DNA from: an uncultured Lachnospiraceae bacterium
GTDB lineage: Bacteria; Bacillota; Clostridia; Lachnospirales; Lachnospiraceae
Direction: 5' to 3'
DNA: 52,413 bases
Assembly: GCA_910585895.1 (NCBI GenBank)
Contig: CAJUHY010000013.1
Span: forward strand, 1-52,413
Positions 52,065 through 52,413 of this stretch are shown piece by piece. The notes under the pieces were generated by a model. It ran no database searches. It was not told the DNA's origin and saw nothing but the letters and a program-made list of their open reading frames with translations. The position numbers and the translations under genes are program-made. The stretch's first letter is position 1. Every line of letters begins with the position of its first letter.

Positions 52065-52413
52065 ATGTTACAAAGATTGAACAGTATGCAAATCAGGGAA
52101 CGTTTAGTAAAGGCTTTCGTTTTGATTGCCGGTCTTTTGGCGGTGGTAGCGGCCGTGGGGTTAGTTACCATGATTGCCATCTCAAATTTCTATGCAGATG
52201 CATTGACCAATTATGGTTTTGCCCAGGGTGATGTAGGGCAGGCAATGGCTTCTTTTGCAGATGCCAGATCAGCTTTGCGCGGGGTTATCGGATACGAAGA
52301 ACTATCAGCTATTGATTCCATGCAGGAAGAACATAAAAAATATAAAGAAAACTTTTTAAATGAGTTTGCAAATATGGAAAAAACCATGGTGACAGCTGCA
52401 AACAAGCAGATAT
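52065..52413 (+). CDS. Methyl-accepting chemotaxis protein, N-terminal part (3' truncated by window edge)
   Basis: The frame starts at ATG 52065 after AAGGAGAGAG and stays open to the window end (116 codons). It begins MLQRLNSMQIRERLVKAF, then a membrane span (VLIAGLLAVVAAVGLVTMIAI), then a helical periplasmic-type segment (LTNYGFAQGDVGQAMASFADA, SIDSMQEEHKKY-like). This is the start of a four-helix-bundle (4HB_MCP) receptor; the signalling domain lies beyond the window. The ligand is unknown. Confidence 0.8.
   Translation, partial: MLQRLNSMQIRERLVKAFVLIAGLLAVVAAVGLVTMIAISNFYADALTNYGFAQGDVGQAMASFADARSALRGVIGYEELSAIDSMQEEHKKYKENFLNEFANMEKTMVTAANKQI

Overview
The window looks like a chromosomal piece of a gut-type, low-to-mid GC Firmicute, most likely a Lachnospiraceae member. 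This is inferred from gene content: strong GGAGG-type ribosome sites, sigma-A promoters, large secreted mucin/glycan enzymes built from FN3, FIVAR and Ig-like modules, a GlpP/GlpK/GlpF operon followed by a DUF1667 flavoprotein trio, an ECF sigma/DUF4179 pair, and several MacB/FtsX-type ABC exporters. No rRNA, tRNA, CRISPR array, insertion sequence or phage gene was recognised.

Layout. 1-1.0 kb: 3' end of a fucose/arabinose-type sugar isomerase. 1.0-1.9 kb (minus): CPBP membrane protease. 2.2-8.8 kb: a secreted M60 (mucinase-type) metalloprotease carrying a dockerin, followed by a secreted protein with a cohesin-like N-terminus and three FN3-like repeats. 8.9-11.2 kb: polar amino-acid ABC importer whose binding protein is circularly permuted. 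11.2-16.9 kb: housekeeping block dnaE, pfkA, a SpoU RNA methylase and a small conserved gene. 17 kb (minus): a 64-residue repeat/cysteine peptide with its own promoter and terminator. 17.4-18.7 kb: AhpC and an isolated AhpF N-terminal domain. 18.8-25.2 kb: glycerol regulon (GlpP antiterminator, GlpK, GlpF, two flavoproteins, DUF1667), with terminator-bearing leaders. 25.3-30.4 kb: YlmC-type protein, then a maltodextrin-type ABC importer and MalQ; the second permease carries an in-frame stop.

30.5-39.0 kb is the most unusual region. A minus-strand PadR/HAAS/secreted-protein operon diverges from a plus-strand operon: a small secreted Gly/Tyr-rich protein, a lipoprotein, an FtsX-like permease, a second copy of the lipoprotein (frameshifted) and of the permease, an ATPase and a third permease. 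It looks like a peptide export, immunity or envelope-stress system that I cannot assign to a described family. 39.2-40.9 kb: decayed RloA/RloB (AbiL-like) defence pair, with a frame break at a T9 tract and a short RloB. 41.0-46.8 kb: giant secreted GH30 enzyme. 46.9-49.5 kb: TetR-controlled ATPase/FtsX exporter. 49.5-51.7 kb: ECF sigma factor with a probable autoregulated promoter and its anti-sigma partner. 52.1 kb to the end: start of a methyl-accepting chemotaxis protein.

How it fits together: extracellular glycan and mucin breakdown (M60, GH30, sugar isomerase, maltodextrin and glycerol uptake) feeds glycolysis (PfkA), while several small ABC exporters and regulators suggest envelope stress or peptide competition. 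All functions are read from sequence motifs and family knowledge; no database search was run.
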